Assembly: GCF_005887635.2 (NCBI RefSeq)
Contig: NZ_CP040821.1
Coordinates: forward strand, 1-64,000
Reading direction: 5' to 3'
Length of the DNA stretch: 64,000 nt
Source of the DNA: Paroceanicella profunda
GTDB taxonomy: Bacteria > Pseudomonadota > Alphaproteobacteria > Rhodobacterales > Rhodobacteraceae
Shown here: positions 32,806 through 42,448 of the stretch, one piece after another
How the letters are laid out: each line of letters opens with the position of its first letter
Position numbering within the stretch: position 1 is the first letter of the stretch
Program-made: the position numbers and the translations under genes
The notes under the pieces: generated by a model
Told to the model about the DNA's origin: nothing
The model's input: the letters and a program-made list of their open reading frames with translations, nothing else
The model's database searches: none

Positions 32806-33882
32806 ATGGGGATGATCGGCTTGGGGTTCATCGCAGGCACGGGCGGCAGGGCACGACAGGGGGCCCGGGGTTTCGGACGGCTGGCGGCGCCGGTGCTCGG
32901 GCTCGTGCTGGGCTCGGCCTTCGCGGCAGGCGCGCTCGCGGCGGAGTACACGATCAAGATCGGCCATCTGGAATCGACCGCGCAGTCGCGGCACATCCAC
33001 CTGGAGCTGGTTGCCGAACTGGTGGCGGAGCGCACCGAGGGCGCGGTGGAATTCCAGATCTTCCCGCAGGGCCAGCTCGGCTCGCAGCGCGAGATGACCG
33101 AGGGCGTGCAGCTCGGCACGCTGGAGGCCACGGTCTCGCCGGCGGCCTTCCTGGGCGGGTTCAACCCGGCGGTGTCGGTTCTCGACATCCCGTTCCTGCT
33201 GCCCGATGACGACGCGAAGGCGCAGACCCTGCGCGAGGGCCCGTTCGGCAAGGCGCTGTGCGACAGCTTCAACAGCCGCGGCGTGACCTGCATCGGCCTG
33301 TGGCCCAACGGCCGCAAGAGCTTCACCTCCAACAAGCCCATCGACACGCTGGCCGATTTCTCCGGGCAGAAGTTCCGGGTGATGGATTCCAGCATCCTCA
33401 TCGAGCAGTTCAGGGCGCTCGGCGCCTCGGCCATCGCCCTGCCCTTCGGCGAGCTCTACACCGCGCTGCAGACCGGCGTGGTGGACGGGGAGGAGAACCC
33501 GCTCGACACCATCCGCAACATGAAGTTCTACGAGGTGCAGAAGCACCTGCTGGTCTCCGACCACGGTGCGATGGAGGACGTGATCCTGTTCAACCCGGCG
33601 TTCTGGGCCTCGCTGCCGGAGGAATACCAGCAGATCATCACCGGCGCCTTCGAGGAGGTGATCCCGGACCTCATCGCCCACAAGGCCGCCGCCGTGGCCG
33701 ATGCGCGCAAGGTGATCGAGGACGCCGGCCTGGAGGTGACCGAGCTCACCCCCGAGCAGAAATCCGCCTTCCGCGAGGCCATGTACCCCGCCGCGCGCGC
33801 GGCCTACCTGGAGCGCGCGGGGGATGAGGGAGCGGCGTTGATCTCCGCCTACGAGACCGCCTACAAGGCGCTCGACAACTGA
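32806..33882 (+). CDS. dctP: TRAP transporter substrate-binding protein, DctP
   Basis: Periplasmic receptor of 358 aa with a long signal peptide ending near residue 46 (AGALAAE). The mature part has the DctP hallmarks: IKIGHLESTAQSRH at the start, the segment GQKFRVMDSSI, and LQTGVVDGEENPL, whose region contacts the carboxylate ligand. The start could instead be the ATG two codons later; AAGGGGACAGGT precedes both. It heads a dctPQM operon and should bind a C4-dicarboxylate, sugar acid or other organic acid. Confidence 0.93.
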   Translation: MGMIGLGFIAGTGGRARQGARGFGRLAAPVLGLVLGSAFAAGALAAEYTIKIGHLESTAQSRHIHLELVAELVAERTEGAVEFQIFPQGQLGSQREMTEGVQLGTLEATVSPAAFLGGFNPAVSVLDIPFLLPDDDAKAQTLREGPFGKALCDSFNSRGVTCIGLWPNGRKSFTSNKPIDTLADFSGQKFRVMDSSILIEQFRALGASAIALPFGELYTALQTGVVDGEENPLDTIRNMKFYEVQKHLLVSDHGAMEDVILFNPAFWASLPEEYQQIITGAFEEVIPDLIAHKAAAVADARKVIEDAGLEVTELTPEQKSAFREAMYPAARAAYLERAGDEGAALISAYETAYKALDN

Positions 33883-33957
33883 CCGGCCCGGCGGGCGGGC
33901 GCCTCCCGCCCGCCGGCCCCGTGCCGGACCCTGCCGCTTCCGGCCCGGAGACCCGAT

Positions 33958-34476
33958 GTGACAGCCCTCACCGCCCTGCGCCTTGCCGAGCGCTCCGCCC
34001 TCGTGGCGATCTTCCTCACCATGGTGGGGCTGTTCGCGCTGAACGTGGCGGCCCGGCAATGGGGCGGCGACCTCGCGACCGACCTCGCCTGGATCGACGA
34101 GGCGGTGCGCATCCTGAACCTGTTCCTGGTGTTCCTCGCCGCCGGCCTCGCGCTGGAGCGCGGCCGCCACGTGAGCGTGCACACCTGGCGTGACAGGCTG
34201 GCCGCGCGCACCCGCCTGCCGCTGCGCAGGGTGATCGACGCGCTGGGGCTGGTGTTCTCGCTCTACGTCGCCTGGCTGGGGCTGAAGATGACGCTGTTCG
34301 TGTTCGCCACCGGCCAGCGCAGCCCCACGCTGGGCCTTGCGATGGGCTGGATCTACGTGGCGCCCACGGCCGGCTTCGCGCTGCTCGCGCTGCGCTACGG
34401 GCTGAACCTTGCCGGGGTGACGGACCGCTACGCCACCCAGGCGGCGGCGGAAGCCTCCGCGGAGGAGGCGGCATGA
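33958..34476 (+). CDS. dctQ: TRAP transporter small permease, DctQ
   Basis: Small membrane subunit of 172 aa with four hydrophobic segments. The DctQ-type motif WIDEAVRILNLFLVFLAAG and the following GRHVSVH are clear. The start is a GTG at 33958; the ATG two bases earlier runs into a stop immediately. GGAG lies 11 nt upstream. It connects the receptor to the large permease DctM, whose start overlaps its stop by 4 nt. Confidence 0.92.
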   Translation: MTALTALRLAERSALVAIFLTMVGLFALNVAARQWGGDLATDLAWIDEAVRILNLFLVFLAAGLALERGRHVSVHTWRDRLAARTRLPLRRVIDALGLVFSLYVAWLGLKMTLFVFATGQRSPTLGLAMGWIYVAPTAGFALLALRYGLNLAGVTDRYATQAAAEASAEEAA

Positions 34477-35756
34477 TCCTGCTCGGTGTCGTGATCCTGG
34501 CCGCCCTCGCCCTGCTGGTGGCGGGGTTCGAGATGATCCTGGTGCTCGGCGTGCCGGCGCTGATGGTCAAGCAGTTCTTCTTCGCCTCCCTGCCGGACCC
34601 GGTGGTGGTGCAGAAGATCCTCGGCGGCATCAACCATTCCACCCTGCTCGCCATCCCGTTCTTCATCCTGGCCGCCGAGCTGATGGGCGACGGGCAGATC
34701 GCCCTGCGCCTCACCGGGCTGGTGAAGGCGCTGCTGGGCCACCTGCGCGGCGGCATGGGCTACACGGCGATCGGGGGGGCGATGGCCTTCGGCTCGGTCT
34801 CCGGCTCCGCCCCCGCCACCGTGGCGGCCATGGGGCGGATCGTCTACCCGGAGCTGCGCGCGGCCCGGTTCTCGGAGACATTCTCGCTGGGGCTGATCGC
34901 GTCTAGCGCCGAGACCGCCCTGCTCATCCCGCCCTCCATCACTCTGATCATCTACGGCTGGATGACCGGCACCTCCGTGGCGGCGCTGTTCGTGGGCGGG
35001 CTGGCGGTGGGCATCGTGCTCGGCCTCGCCTTCGCGGTGATGGCGGCCATCGCAGCCCGCCGGGCGGGCAACACCCGCGGCCCCGCGCCGCGCCTGCGCG
35101 ACATCCTCGCCGCCCTGCGCCGGGCGGGCTGGGCGCTGGGGATGCCGGCAATCATCCTGGGCGGCATCTACGGCGGCATCTTCACCCCCACCGAGGCCGC
35201 GGCGGTGAGCGTGGTCTATGCCATCCTGGTGGAGGGGTTCATCTACCGCGAGCTCAGCCTCGCCCGGCTCGCCGCCCTTACCGAGCGCGCCGCGATCTCC
35301 ACCGCCACCATCTTCATCCTGCTGGCGATGGGCGGGCTGCTGTCCTATTTCATCACGCTCGCGCAGGTGCCGGGCAGCATCATCGCCGGGCTGCAGGCCA
35401 TCGACGCCGGGCCGCTGATGTTCCTGCTGGTGGTCAACGTGACCTTCTTCATCGCCGGCATGTTCATCGACCCGAATTCCGCGCTGCTGATCCTGGTGCC
35501 GCCGCTCTACCCGGTGTCGCAGGCGCTCGGCATCGACCCGGTGCATTTCGGGCTGATCGTGACGCTGAACATCTCGATCGGGATGATCACGCCACCCTTC
35601 GGGCTAGACCTGTTCGTGGCCTCCTCCTCGCTCGGCAAGCCGGTGATGACCATCGTCTCGGGCATCTGGCCCTTCGTCTTCACCAATATCGTGGTGCTGC
35701 TGATCGTCACCTACGTGCCCGGCATCTCCACCTTCCTGCCGCACCTGCTGCTCTGA
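34473..35756 (+). CDS. dctM: TRAP transporter large permease, DctM
   Basis: Ion-coupled membrane transporter subunit of 427 aa with about a dozen hydrophobic segments. Family motifs include AFGSVSGSAPATVAAMGRI near 106-124 and a PPSITLIIYG segment. A second symmetric half contains MFIDPNSALLILVPPLYPV. It completes the dctPQM transporter begun at 32806. A hairpin with a short T-run follows its stop and probably ends the transcript. Confidence 0.95.
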   Translation: MILLGVVILAALALLVAGFEMILVLGVPALMVKQFFFASLPDPVVVQKILGGINHSTLLAIPFFILAAELMGDGQIALRLTGLVKALLGHLRGGMGYTAIGGAMAFGSVSGSAPATVAAMGRIVYPELRAARFSETFSLGLIASSAETALLIPPSITLIIYGWMTGTSVAALFVGGLAVGIVLGLAFAVMAAIAARRAGNTRGPAPRLRDILAALRRAGWALGMPAIILGGIYGGIFTPTEAAAVSVVYAILVEGFIYRELSLARLAALTERAAISTATIFILLAMGGLLSYFITLAQVPGSIIAGLQAIDAGPLMFLLVVNVTFFIAGMFIDPNSALLILVPPLYPVSQALGIDPVHFGLIVTLNISIGMITPPFGLDLFVASSSLGKPVMTIVSGIWPFVFTNIVVLLIVTYVPGISTFLPHLLL

Positions 35757-35757
35757 G

Positions 35758-35784
35758 CGCCCCGCCCGCGCCCGGGGCGGGTTT
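35758..35784 (+). terminator. Terminator after dctPQM
   Basis: CGCCCCG (35758-35764) can pair with CGGGGCG (35773-35779). Alternatively CCCGCCC (35761-35767) pairs with GGGCGGG (35775-35781). Either stem runs into TTT. It begins 2 nt after the dctM stop. The T-run is short but the placement is convincing. Confidence 0.55.
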
Positions 35785-35873
35785 CACCTGAATGCCATTG
35801 CCGCGTCACGGGCCTGTCACCTGACGGGTCCAGACGATGATCCGAACAGATCGGACGGCATCGGCGCTTTCAC

Positions 35874-36650
35874 ATGAACACAACCGAGCGGCAGAATGAC
35901 ATCGTGACCCTGATCCGCGAACGCGGCCTCCAGGGCATCGACAGGCTGGCGGAGCATTTCGCCGTCACCCCGCAGACCATCCGCCGCGACGTGAACGCGC
36001 TGTGCGACGCCAACATCCTGCGCCGCCGCCACGGCGGGGCGGAGCTGCTGCAGGCCGCCACCAACTCGCCCTACGACAGCCGGCGCATCACCAACCTCGC
36101 GGCCAAGCGCCGGGTGGGGGCGGCGGTGGCGGGGCTGATCCCCAACCACGCCTCGGTGATGCTGGGCATCGGCACCACGCCCGAGCAGGTGGCCCTCGCC
36201 CTTGCCGGGCATGACGACCTCACGGTCATCACCAACAATCTCAATGTGGCCATGGCGCTTTCGGCCAACCGCTCGAACCGGGTGGTGATCGCCGGCGGCA
36301 CCCTGCGCCTTCCGGACCGCGACCTGCTGGGCCCGGAGGCGGAGGCGCTGTTCCGCGGCTACCGGGCCGATTTCGGCGTGTTCGGCGTGGGCGGCATCGA
36401 TGCCGACGGCACCCTGCTGGACTTCGACCGTGCCGAGGTGAGCGCCCGCGAGGCCCTGCGCGAGAGCTGCCGGCATGCCGTTCTGGTCGCCGACCTCTCC
36501 AAGTTCGGCCGGGCCGCCCCCGCGCATGGCGGCGCGCTCGGCAGCGCCGACACGCTGGTGCTGGACGCCACGCCGCCCGCGGCCCTCGCCGCCCTGGCGG
36601 CGGAAGCCGGCGTGCGCGTGCTGCTGCCCGAAGGCGAGGCGGTGGCATGA
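35874..36650 (+). CDS. DeoR/GlpR-family transcriptional regulator
   Basis: Repressor of 258 aa. The N-terminal DeoR helix-turn-helix is plain (HFAVTPQTIRRDVNALC at about 28-44, then RRRHGGA). The sugar-phosphate sensor domain has GIGTTPEQVA, ITNNLNVA, and the C-terminal LVADLSKFGR segment. Ligands are usually phosphorylated sugars or polyols. It is the first gene of an operon with the ABC importer, overlapping the ATPase gene by 4 nt. A small inverted repeat (TCCGA-N5-TCGGA, 35841-35855) lies just upstream and could be its operator. Confidence 0.93.
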   Translation: MNTTERQNDIVTLIRERGLQGIDRLAEHFAVTPQTIRRDVNALCDANILRRRHGGAELLQAATNSPYDSRRITNLAAKRRVGAAVAGLIPNHASVMLGIGTTPEQVALALAGHDDLTVITNNLNVAMALSANRSNRVVIAGGTLRLPDRDLLGPEAEALFRGYRADFGVFGVGGIDADGTLLDFDRAEVSAREALRESCRHAVLVADLSKFGRAAPAHGGALGSADTLVLDATPPAALAALAAEAGVRVLLPEGEAVA

Positions 36651-37759
36651 GCGCCTTTCTCGAGCTGGACGGGCTGACCCGGGACTGGGGCGCCGGCACC
36701 GGGGTGCGCGAGCTCTCCCTCAGCGTGGAGCGCGGCGCGTTCGTGGTGCTGCTCGGCCCCTCGGGCTGCGGCAAGTCCACCACGCTGCGCCTCGTCGCGG
36801 GGCTGGAGCGCGCGGATGCGGGCGCGGTGCGCATCGCGGGGCGCGATGTCACCCATGCGCCGCCCTCGGCGCGCGGGCTGTCGATGGTCTTCCAGTCCTA
36901 CGCGCTGTTCCCGCATCTCTCGGTGGCCGAGAACATCACCTTCGGGCTGCGCGTGCGCCGCGTGGGCCGGGCGGAGCGAGACCGGCTGCTGGCGCAGGCG
37001 CTGGAGACCACCGGGCTCTCGGGGCTGGAGGGCCGCCGTCCGGCCCAGCTCTCCGGCGGGCAGCGCCAGCGCGTGGCGCTTGCGCGGGCCATCGTCTCCG
37101 ACCACCCTTTATGCCTGATGGACGAGCCGCTCTCCAACCTCGACGCGAAGCTGCGCCACGCGGTGCGGCAGGACATCCGCGCCCTGCAGCGCCGGCTCGG
37201 CCTCACCGTGCTCTACGTGACCCATGACCAGACCGAGGCGATGGGCATGGCGGACCGGGTGGTGCTGATGAAGGGCGGGCGCATCGAGCAGGCCGCAGCC
37301 CCGGAGGTGCTCTACGAGCGCCCGGCCACCGGCTTCGCCGCCACTTTCCTCGGCGCGCCCCCGATGGCGCTGCTGCCCGTCACCGCCCTGCCCGGCGCGC
37401 TGCGCCCGGCCGGGGCCCTGCCTCCGGGCGCGGTGCTGGGCGTGCGCCCGGAGGCGATCGCACTTGCCGAACCGGGGCCCGGAACGCTGGCCGCCACGGT
37501 GGAGAGCGCGGAATTCCTCGGCGCGGAGACGCTGGTCTACCTCGCCTGCGGGGCGGAGGCCGGCCATGCCCGGCTCATCGCCCGCCTGCCCGGCCGGGGG
37601 GCGCCGCGCCCCGGCGCGGCCGTGGGCCTGAGTTGGCCCGCCGCCGCGGCGCATGTGTTCGAGAGCCCCGAGGGGCCCCGCCTGCCCGTTTCCACACCCG
37701 TTTCTCCGCCCACGCCATCCCACCGAATGTCCGAGCGACAGAAGGACCTGCTCCCATGA
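36647..37759 (+). CDS. ABC transporter ATPase, UgpC/MalK-like
   Basis: ATPase of a carbohydrate- or glycerol-phosphate-type importer, 370 aa. Walker A is GPSGCGKST, the signature is LSGGQRQRVALARAI, Walker B is LCLMDEPLSNLD, and the switch histidine is in LYVTHDQTEAM. A C-terminal TOBE domain follows from about residue 240. It is translationally coupled to both its neighbours by ATGA overlaps, with the DeoR gene upstream and the binding protein downstream. Confidence 0.94.
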   Translation: MSAFLELDGLTRDWGAGTGVRELSLSVERGAFVVLLGPSGCGKSTTLRLVAGLERADAGAVRIAGRDVTHAPPSARGLSMVFQSYALFPHLSVAENITFGLRVRRVGRAERDRLLAQALETTGLSGLEGRRPAQLSGGQRQRVALARAIVSDHPLCLMDEPLSNLDAKLRHAVRQDIRALQRRLGLTVLYVTHDQTEAMGMADRVVLMKGGRIEQAAAPEVLYERPATGFAATFLGAPPMALLPVTALPGALRPAGALPPGAVLGVRPEAIALAEPGPGTLAATVESAEFLGAETLVYLACGAEAGHARLIARLPGRGAPRPGAAVGLSWPAAAAHVFESPEGPRLPVSTPVSPPTPSHRMSERQKDLLP

Positions 37760-39021
37760 CCCACCGGTTCCTCAAGGCGGCCCTCATCGGCGCCGCCGGC
37801 GCCTGCGCCGCCCTGCCCGCCGCCGCCGATACCGACCTCACGATGTACTACCCGATCTCGGTCGGCGGCGCGCTCAGCGGCGTGATCGACGGGTTCATCT
37901 CCGGCTTCGAGGCCGAGAACCCGGATATCCACGTGAACGCCATCTACGCCGGCAATTACGACGACACCCGCGTGCGCACCCTCTCGGCCATCATGGCGGG
38001 CGAGCCGGCGCAGCTCTCGGTGCTGTTCTCCATCGATGTCTACGAGCTGATGGAGCAGGACCTGATCGTGCCCTTCGACGAGGTTGCCACCAGCCCGGAA
38101 GACAAGGCCTGGCTGAAGAGCTTCTACCCCGCGCTGATGGCCAACGGCACGGTGGACGGCCATGTCTGGGGCGTGCCCTTCCAGCGCTCGACCATCGTGC
38201 TCTACTACAACAAGGACATGTTCCGCGAGGCCGGGCTCGACCCCGAGACGCCCCCCGCCAGCTGGGACGAGATGCTCGCCGACGCGAAGGCCCTGCGCAA
38301 GGATGACCGCTGGGGCCTGATGGTGCCCTCCACCGGCTATCCCTACTGGATGTTCCAGGCCTTCGCGATCCAGAACGGCCAGGAGCTGATGTCCGCCGAC
38401 GGCACCGAGACCTATTTCGACACCCCCGCCGCCGTGGAGGCGCTCACCTTCTGGCGCGACCTCTCGGCCGTGCATGACGTGATGCCGGGCGGCACCACCG
38501 AATGGGGCACCCTGCGCCAGTCCTTCCTGCAGGGCCAGACGGCGATGATGTGGCACACCACAGGCAACCTCACCGCGGTGCGCGACGGCGCGGATTTCGA
38601 CTTCGGCGTGGCGATGCTGCCGGCCCACACCCGGCCCGGCTCGCCCACGGGGGGCGGCAACTTCTACCTGTTCAAGGGCGCGACGCCGGAGGAGCAGCAG
38701 GCCTCCCTCAAGCTCATCCGCTACATGACCGCGCCGGAGCGCGCCGCCGAATGGTCCATCGCCACCGGCTACGTGGGCATCTCGCCCGCCGCCTACGACA
38801 CGCCGGCCCTGAAGGACTACAGCGCGGACTTCCCCCAGGCCGTGGTGGCGCGTGACCAGTTGGAGGTGGCGGTGCCCGAGCTCTCCACCTACGAGACCGG
38901 CCGGGTGCGCGAGGCGCTGAACTCCGCCGTGCAATCCGCGCTCACCGGCACCCGCCAGCCGAAGGACGCCCTGGAGGACGCCCAGGCCACCGCCGAGCGC
39001 CTGCTGCGCCCCTTCCGCTGA
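37756..39021 (+). CDS. ABC transporter substrate-binding protein, UgpB-like
   Basis: Periplasmic receptor of 421 aa, family 1 extracellular binding protein. The signal peptide ends near AAAD at about residue 23. The mature sequence has the expected FISGFEAENPDIHVNAIY opening and a GVPFQRSTIVLYYNKDMF segment, typical of UgpB-like receptors of glycerol-3-phosphate, sugars or related solutes. Its start overlaps the ATPase stop. A 374-nt non-coding gap separates it from the permeases. Confidence 0.93.
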   Translation: MTHRFLKAALIGAAGACAALPAAADTDLTMYYPISVGGALSGVIDGFISGFEAENPDIHVNAIYAGNYDDTRVRTLSAIMAGEPAQLSVLFSIDVYELMEQDLIVPFDEVATSPEDKAWLKSFYPALMANGTVDGHVWGVPFQRSTIVLYYNKDMFREAGLDPETPPASWDEMLADAKALRKDDRWGLMVPSTGYPYWMFQAFAIQNGQELMSADGTETYFDTPAAVEALTFWRDLSAVHDVMPGGTTEWGTLRQSFLQGQTAMMWHTTGNLTAVRDGADFDFGVAMLPAHTRPGSPTGGGNFYLFKGATPEEQQASLKLIRYMTAPERAAEWSIATGYVGISPAAYDTPALKDYSADFPQAVVARDQLEVAVPELSTYETGRVREALNSAVQSALTGTRQPKDALEDAQATAERLLRPFR

Positions 39022-39395
39022 ACGGCCGGGCGGGGCTCCTCCGGACGCTCCGCCTCCCGGCCCGCACGGGCACGGGCCTGGGCTTCCCGCACGGGCTCCC
39101 TGCCCGCTCACCGCTGCCCCGGCCTCCGGGCCGGGGTCTCGCGGCCGGACCGACCCCGTCGCCGCCACCGCTCCCGGCCGACAGGCGCCTTGCCAGATGC
39201 GCCCCGCCCGGCCCCCGCGCGCCGAGGCCCGTCCACCGCGCCGCCGGTACCGTTTCCGCCACCGGCCCGGGCTGCTCCGGCAGCCCCGGCCCCTGCATCT
39301 CGACGCCCCGCATCCCGAACCGGGGCCCCCGCCGCCCCGGCCCCCGCGCCGGGGCCTCACCCCGCCCAAGCATCCTACAGCCCAGGAGCCGCGCG
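39022..39395. other. Non-coding gap inside the Ugp-like operon, with a hairpin
   Basis: No gene is apparent. Just after the receptor stop, GGCCGGG (39024-39030) can pair with CCCGGCC (39056-39062), a hairpin that may hold receptor expression above that of the permeases. The rest is a low-complexity C-rich stretch with no site I could recognise. The gap is long for an operon of this type. Confidence 0.45.
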
Positions 39396-40301
39396 ATGAC
39401 CCAGACCCCGGACCATGCCCGGAACCATGATCGCCGCCGCATGGCGCTCTACGGCTGGATGCTGGCCTCGCCGGCGCTGATCCTGCTCACGGTCTTCGCC
39501 TTCCTGCCCGCCGGCCACGCGCTGTGGCAGAGCCTGTTCACCCGCACCACCTCGCGCCGCCCGGCGCGCTTCGCCGGGCTCGACAATTACATCTACCTGT
39601 TCGAGGACCCCACTTTCCTCAAGGTGGTGCACAACAACCTCCTCTACGCCGCCGTCACCATCCCGGCCTCCATCGCCATCGCGCTGGTGATGGCGCTCTG
39701 GGCCAATCAGGCGCTGCGCGGCCGGGCCTTCCTGCGCACCGCCTTCTTCGTGCCCACCATGCTGCCGATGATCGCGGCGGCGAACCTGTGGCTGTTCTTC
39801 TACACCCCCGACATCGGGCTGATCGACCGCATCACCGGCCTGTTCGGCGCCGCCCCGGTGAACTGGCTGGGCCAGCCCGACACCGCGCTCTGGGCGGTGA
39901 TCGCCGTGTCGGTGTGGAAGGAGGCGGGCTTCTTCATGGTCTTCTACCTCGCCGCCCTGCAGACCATCCCGCCCGACCTGCGCGAGGCCGCCGCCATCGA
40001 GGGCGCCTCCCGCGCCACCTACCTGCGCCGGGTGCTGCTGCCCCTGCTGATGCCCACCACGCTGTTCATCCTGGTGAATGCGCTGATCAACTCGGTGAAG
40101 CTCATCGACCATCTGTTCATCCTCACCAAGGGCGGGCCGGACAACGCCTCCAAGCTGCTGCTCTACTGGATATGGGAGACCGCCTTCTCCTATTTCGACC
40201 GGCCCGCCGCCGCCGCCCTCACCTGCCTCGTGCTGCTGGTGCTCGGCCTCATCGCCGTGGCGCAGTTCCGCGGGCTCGACCGGAGGATCCACTACCGATG
40301 A
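39396..40301 (+). CDS. ABC transporter permease, UgpA/MalF-like
   Basis: Inner-membrane permease of 301 aa with about six hydrophobic segments after a short basic N-terminus. The ATPase-docking EAA loop reads REAAAIEGASRATYLRRVLLP. It is the sugar-type permease A of the importer whose ATPase and receptor lie upstream. The partner permease gene overlaps its stop by 4 nt. Confidence 0.94.
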   Translation: MTQTPDHARNHDRRRMALYGWMLASPALILLTVFAFLPAGHALWQSLFTRTTSRRPARFAGLDNYIYLFEDPTFLKVVHNNLLYAAVTIPASIAIALVMALWANQALRGRAFLRTAFFVPTMLPMIAAANLWLFFYTPDIGLIDRITGLFGAAPVNWLGQPDTALWAVIAVSVWKEAGFFMVFYLAALQTIPPDLREAAAIEGASRATYLRRVLLPLLMPTTLFILVNALINSVKLIDHLFILTKGGPDNASKLLLYWIWETAFSYFDRPAAAALTCLVLLVLGLIAVAQFRGLDRRIHYR

Positions 40302-41128
40302 CCGCCCGCGCCCTCACGCCTCCGGCCCTCACCCTCACGCTCGACACACTGGGCGCCTGGGTGCTGGCCCTCGTCTGGATCGCGCCGCTGGGCTTCGCGG
40401 CCTGGGCGGCCGTCCACTCCCCCACCGACGCGGTGGGCTTCCGGCTCTCCGCCCCGCTCACGCTGTCGAACTTCGCCACCGCCTGGGAGGGCACGCCCTG
40501 GCTGCGCTACTTCCTCAACAGCTTCGCGCTGGTGAGCACGGTGCTGGCCGGGCAGTTCCTGCTCTGCACGCTGGCGGGCTTCGCCTTCGCGCGCTTCGCC
40601 TTCCCGGGGCGCGAGCTGGTGTTCTACGCTGTGCTGCTGCAGCTCTTCATCCTGCCCGAGGTGCTGATCGTGGACAATTACGCCATCGCCTCGGCGCTGG
40701 GGCTGTTCGACACCATCCTCGGGATCGGCCTGCCCTACATGGCCTCGGCCTTCGGCATCTTCCTGATGCGCCAGGCCTTCCGCCAGGTGCCGGTGGAGCT
40801 GGAGGAGGCCGCCCGCATCGAGGGCTGCGGCTGGGCGGGCGTGCTGTGGCGGGTCTACATCCCGGCCGCGAAACCCACCTACCTCGCCTACGCGCTCGTC
40901 TCGGTGGCGACGCACTGGAACAATTTCCTCTGGCCGCTGGTGATCACCAACTCGGCCGAGACCCGCCCCCTCACCGTGGGCCTGTCGCTGTTCGCAGCCC
41001 CCGAAAGCGGGGTGAACATCGCGGTGATCTCGGCCGCCACGCTGATGACCGTGGCGCCGCTGCTGCTGGCCTTCCTGATCTTCCAGCGCCAGTTCATCCA
41101 GGCCTTCCTGCGCGCCGGCATCCGCTGA
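40298..41128 (+). CDS. ABC transporter permease, UgpE/MalG-like
   Basis: Second permease of the importer, 276 aa with about six membrane segments. The EAA loop is EEAARIEGCGWAGVLWRVYIP. The ATG at 40298 overlaps the preceding gene's stop (ATGA). It ends the DeoR-ABC operon. The catabolic operon at 41393-45432 is convergent with it across a 264-nt GC-rich gap, so the substrate imported may be the one degraded there (inference). Confidence 0.94.
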   Translation: MTARALTPPALTLTLDTLGAWVLALVWIAPLGFAAWAAVHSPTDAVGFRLSAPLTLSNFATAWEGTPWLRYFLNSFALVSTVLAGQFLLCTLAGFAFARFAFPGRELVFYAVLLQLFILPEVLIVDNYAIASALGLFDTILGIGLPYMASAFGIFLMRQAFRQVPVELEEAARIEGCGWAGVLWRVYIPAAKPTYLAYALVSVATHWNNFLWPLVITNSAETRPLTVGLSLFAAPESGVNIAVISAATLMTVAPLLLAFLIFQRQFIQAFLRAGIR

Positions 41129-41392
41129 GCGCAGGGGCGCAGCCGCAGGCCCGGCAGCGCCCTCCTGAAGGCGCGGGTCATCGCGGCGGGATGAACGGGG
41201 GTCGGGCTGGCTGGCGTCCCGCATCCCCGCGCCGGCGGCCCTGCGGCCGGGGCGCGGGAAGCCGCTCAGGAGGGGGCTGCTGCCCGGTCACCCGGAGGGG
41301 CAGGGCGGCCAGCGGGGACGGGCCGAAGCCCCGCCACGGGTCTCACCGCACGCCCCCGACGCGCTGCGCCGCCTCCGGAGGGGCGCCGGCGC

Positions 41393-42388
41393 TCAGGGGG
41401 TGAACAGCCCCGCGCTCTGGCCCAGCCGGCTCACGATGGCGGCAACCACGCGCAGGGTGGGGGCCGGCACGCCGGCCGCGCGGGCGAAGGCGAGGGGCGC
41501 GAGCACGATCTCGCCCACCTCCATCGGCCGGCCCGCCTCGTAATCCTGCAGGATGGAGGCGCGGTGCACCGGCAGGTTGGCCAGCACCGCCTGCGGGTCG
41601 ATCAGCCCGTCGAGCGGGAAGCCCCAGGCCCGGGCGATGGCCATCCCCTCGCCCATCATGTCGAGGAAGACGGCCGAGAGCTCCGGGTCCTCCCGGGTCT
41701 CGGCGCTCACCGAGCGGGTGGCGAGGCCGAGGGCGGAGCCGCACATGTTGAGCAGCAGCTTGCGCCACACCACCTGGCGGATGTCGCCGGGGGTCTCCGA
41801 GCCGATGCCCGCCCCCTCCAGCGTGGCGCGCAGGGCGGCGATGCGCGCATCGCCCGCGCCGCCGGTGGCCGGGCCGAGGGTGAGCGCGTTGCGTGCAGGC
41901 GTGGTGTTCACCACCACGCCGGGGCGGCTCACCTCGTTGCCGGAGTAGATCACCCCGCCCACCACCTGCTCCGGCGCCATCTGCGCCAGCAGGGCCGGGC
42001 CGCGGCGGAAGAGCGCGAGGTCGGGCAGCGCCGCCGGCGCGCCCTCGGGCGCGGGGCTGAGCGGATACCACCAGGGCATGCCGTTCTGCGGGAAGACCAC
42101 CAGCGTCTCCGGCCCGATCAGCGGCGCCAGCGCGCCGGCCAGCCCGTCCAGCCCCGGGGCCTTCACGCCGACGATGAGCACGTCCTGCACGCCCAGCTCC
42201 GCGCCGCTGGCCGCCGCGCGCGGCCGGGCCTCGAGCACGGTCTCGCCGGCCTCCAGCCGCAGGCCGTTCGCCAGGATCGCCTCGAGATGCGGGCCGCGCG
42301 CGATGACCGACACGTCATGCCCGGCGCGTGCCAGCCGCACGGCAAAGTTTCCGCCGGTGGCCCCGGCGCCGAAGATGCAGATGCGCAT
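41393..42388 (-). CDS. Ketopantoate reductase (PanE/ApbA)-family oxidoreductase
   Basis: NADPH-dependent 2-oxoacid reductase of 331 aa. The Rossmann motif CIFGAGATGG lies at residues 4-13. The C-terminal helical domain carries RKLLLNMCGSALGLATR, matching the PanE substrate-binding region. The start at 42388 has a strong GGAGGGGG site. It is the last gene of a catabolic operon with an enolase-superfamily dehydratase, an SDR and a 2-hydroxyacid dehydrogenase. It therefore probably reduces a pathway 2-oxo acid rather than making pantothenate. Confidence 0.88.
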   Translation of the reverse strand: MRICIFGAGATGGNFAVRLARAGHDVSVIARGPHLEAILANGLRLEAGETVLEARPRAAASGAELGVQDVLIVGVKAPGLDGLAGALAPLIGPETLVVFPQNGMPWWYPLSPAPEGAPAALPDLALFRRGPALLAQMAPEQVVGGVIYSGNEVSRPGVVVNTTPARNALTLGPATGGAGDARIAALRATLEGAGIGSETPGDIRQVVWRKLLLNMCGSALGLATRSVSAETREDPELSAVFLDMMGEGMAIARAWGFPLDGLIDPQAVLANLPVHRASILQDYEAGRPMEVGEIVLAPLAFARAAGVPAPTLRVVAAIVSRLGQSAGLFTP

Positions 42389-42448
42389 GATGTCCCCCTC
42401 CTGTTCGCAGGGCAGATACTGCACCGGGCCCGCGCCCGGAGGAACCCC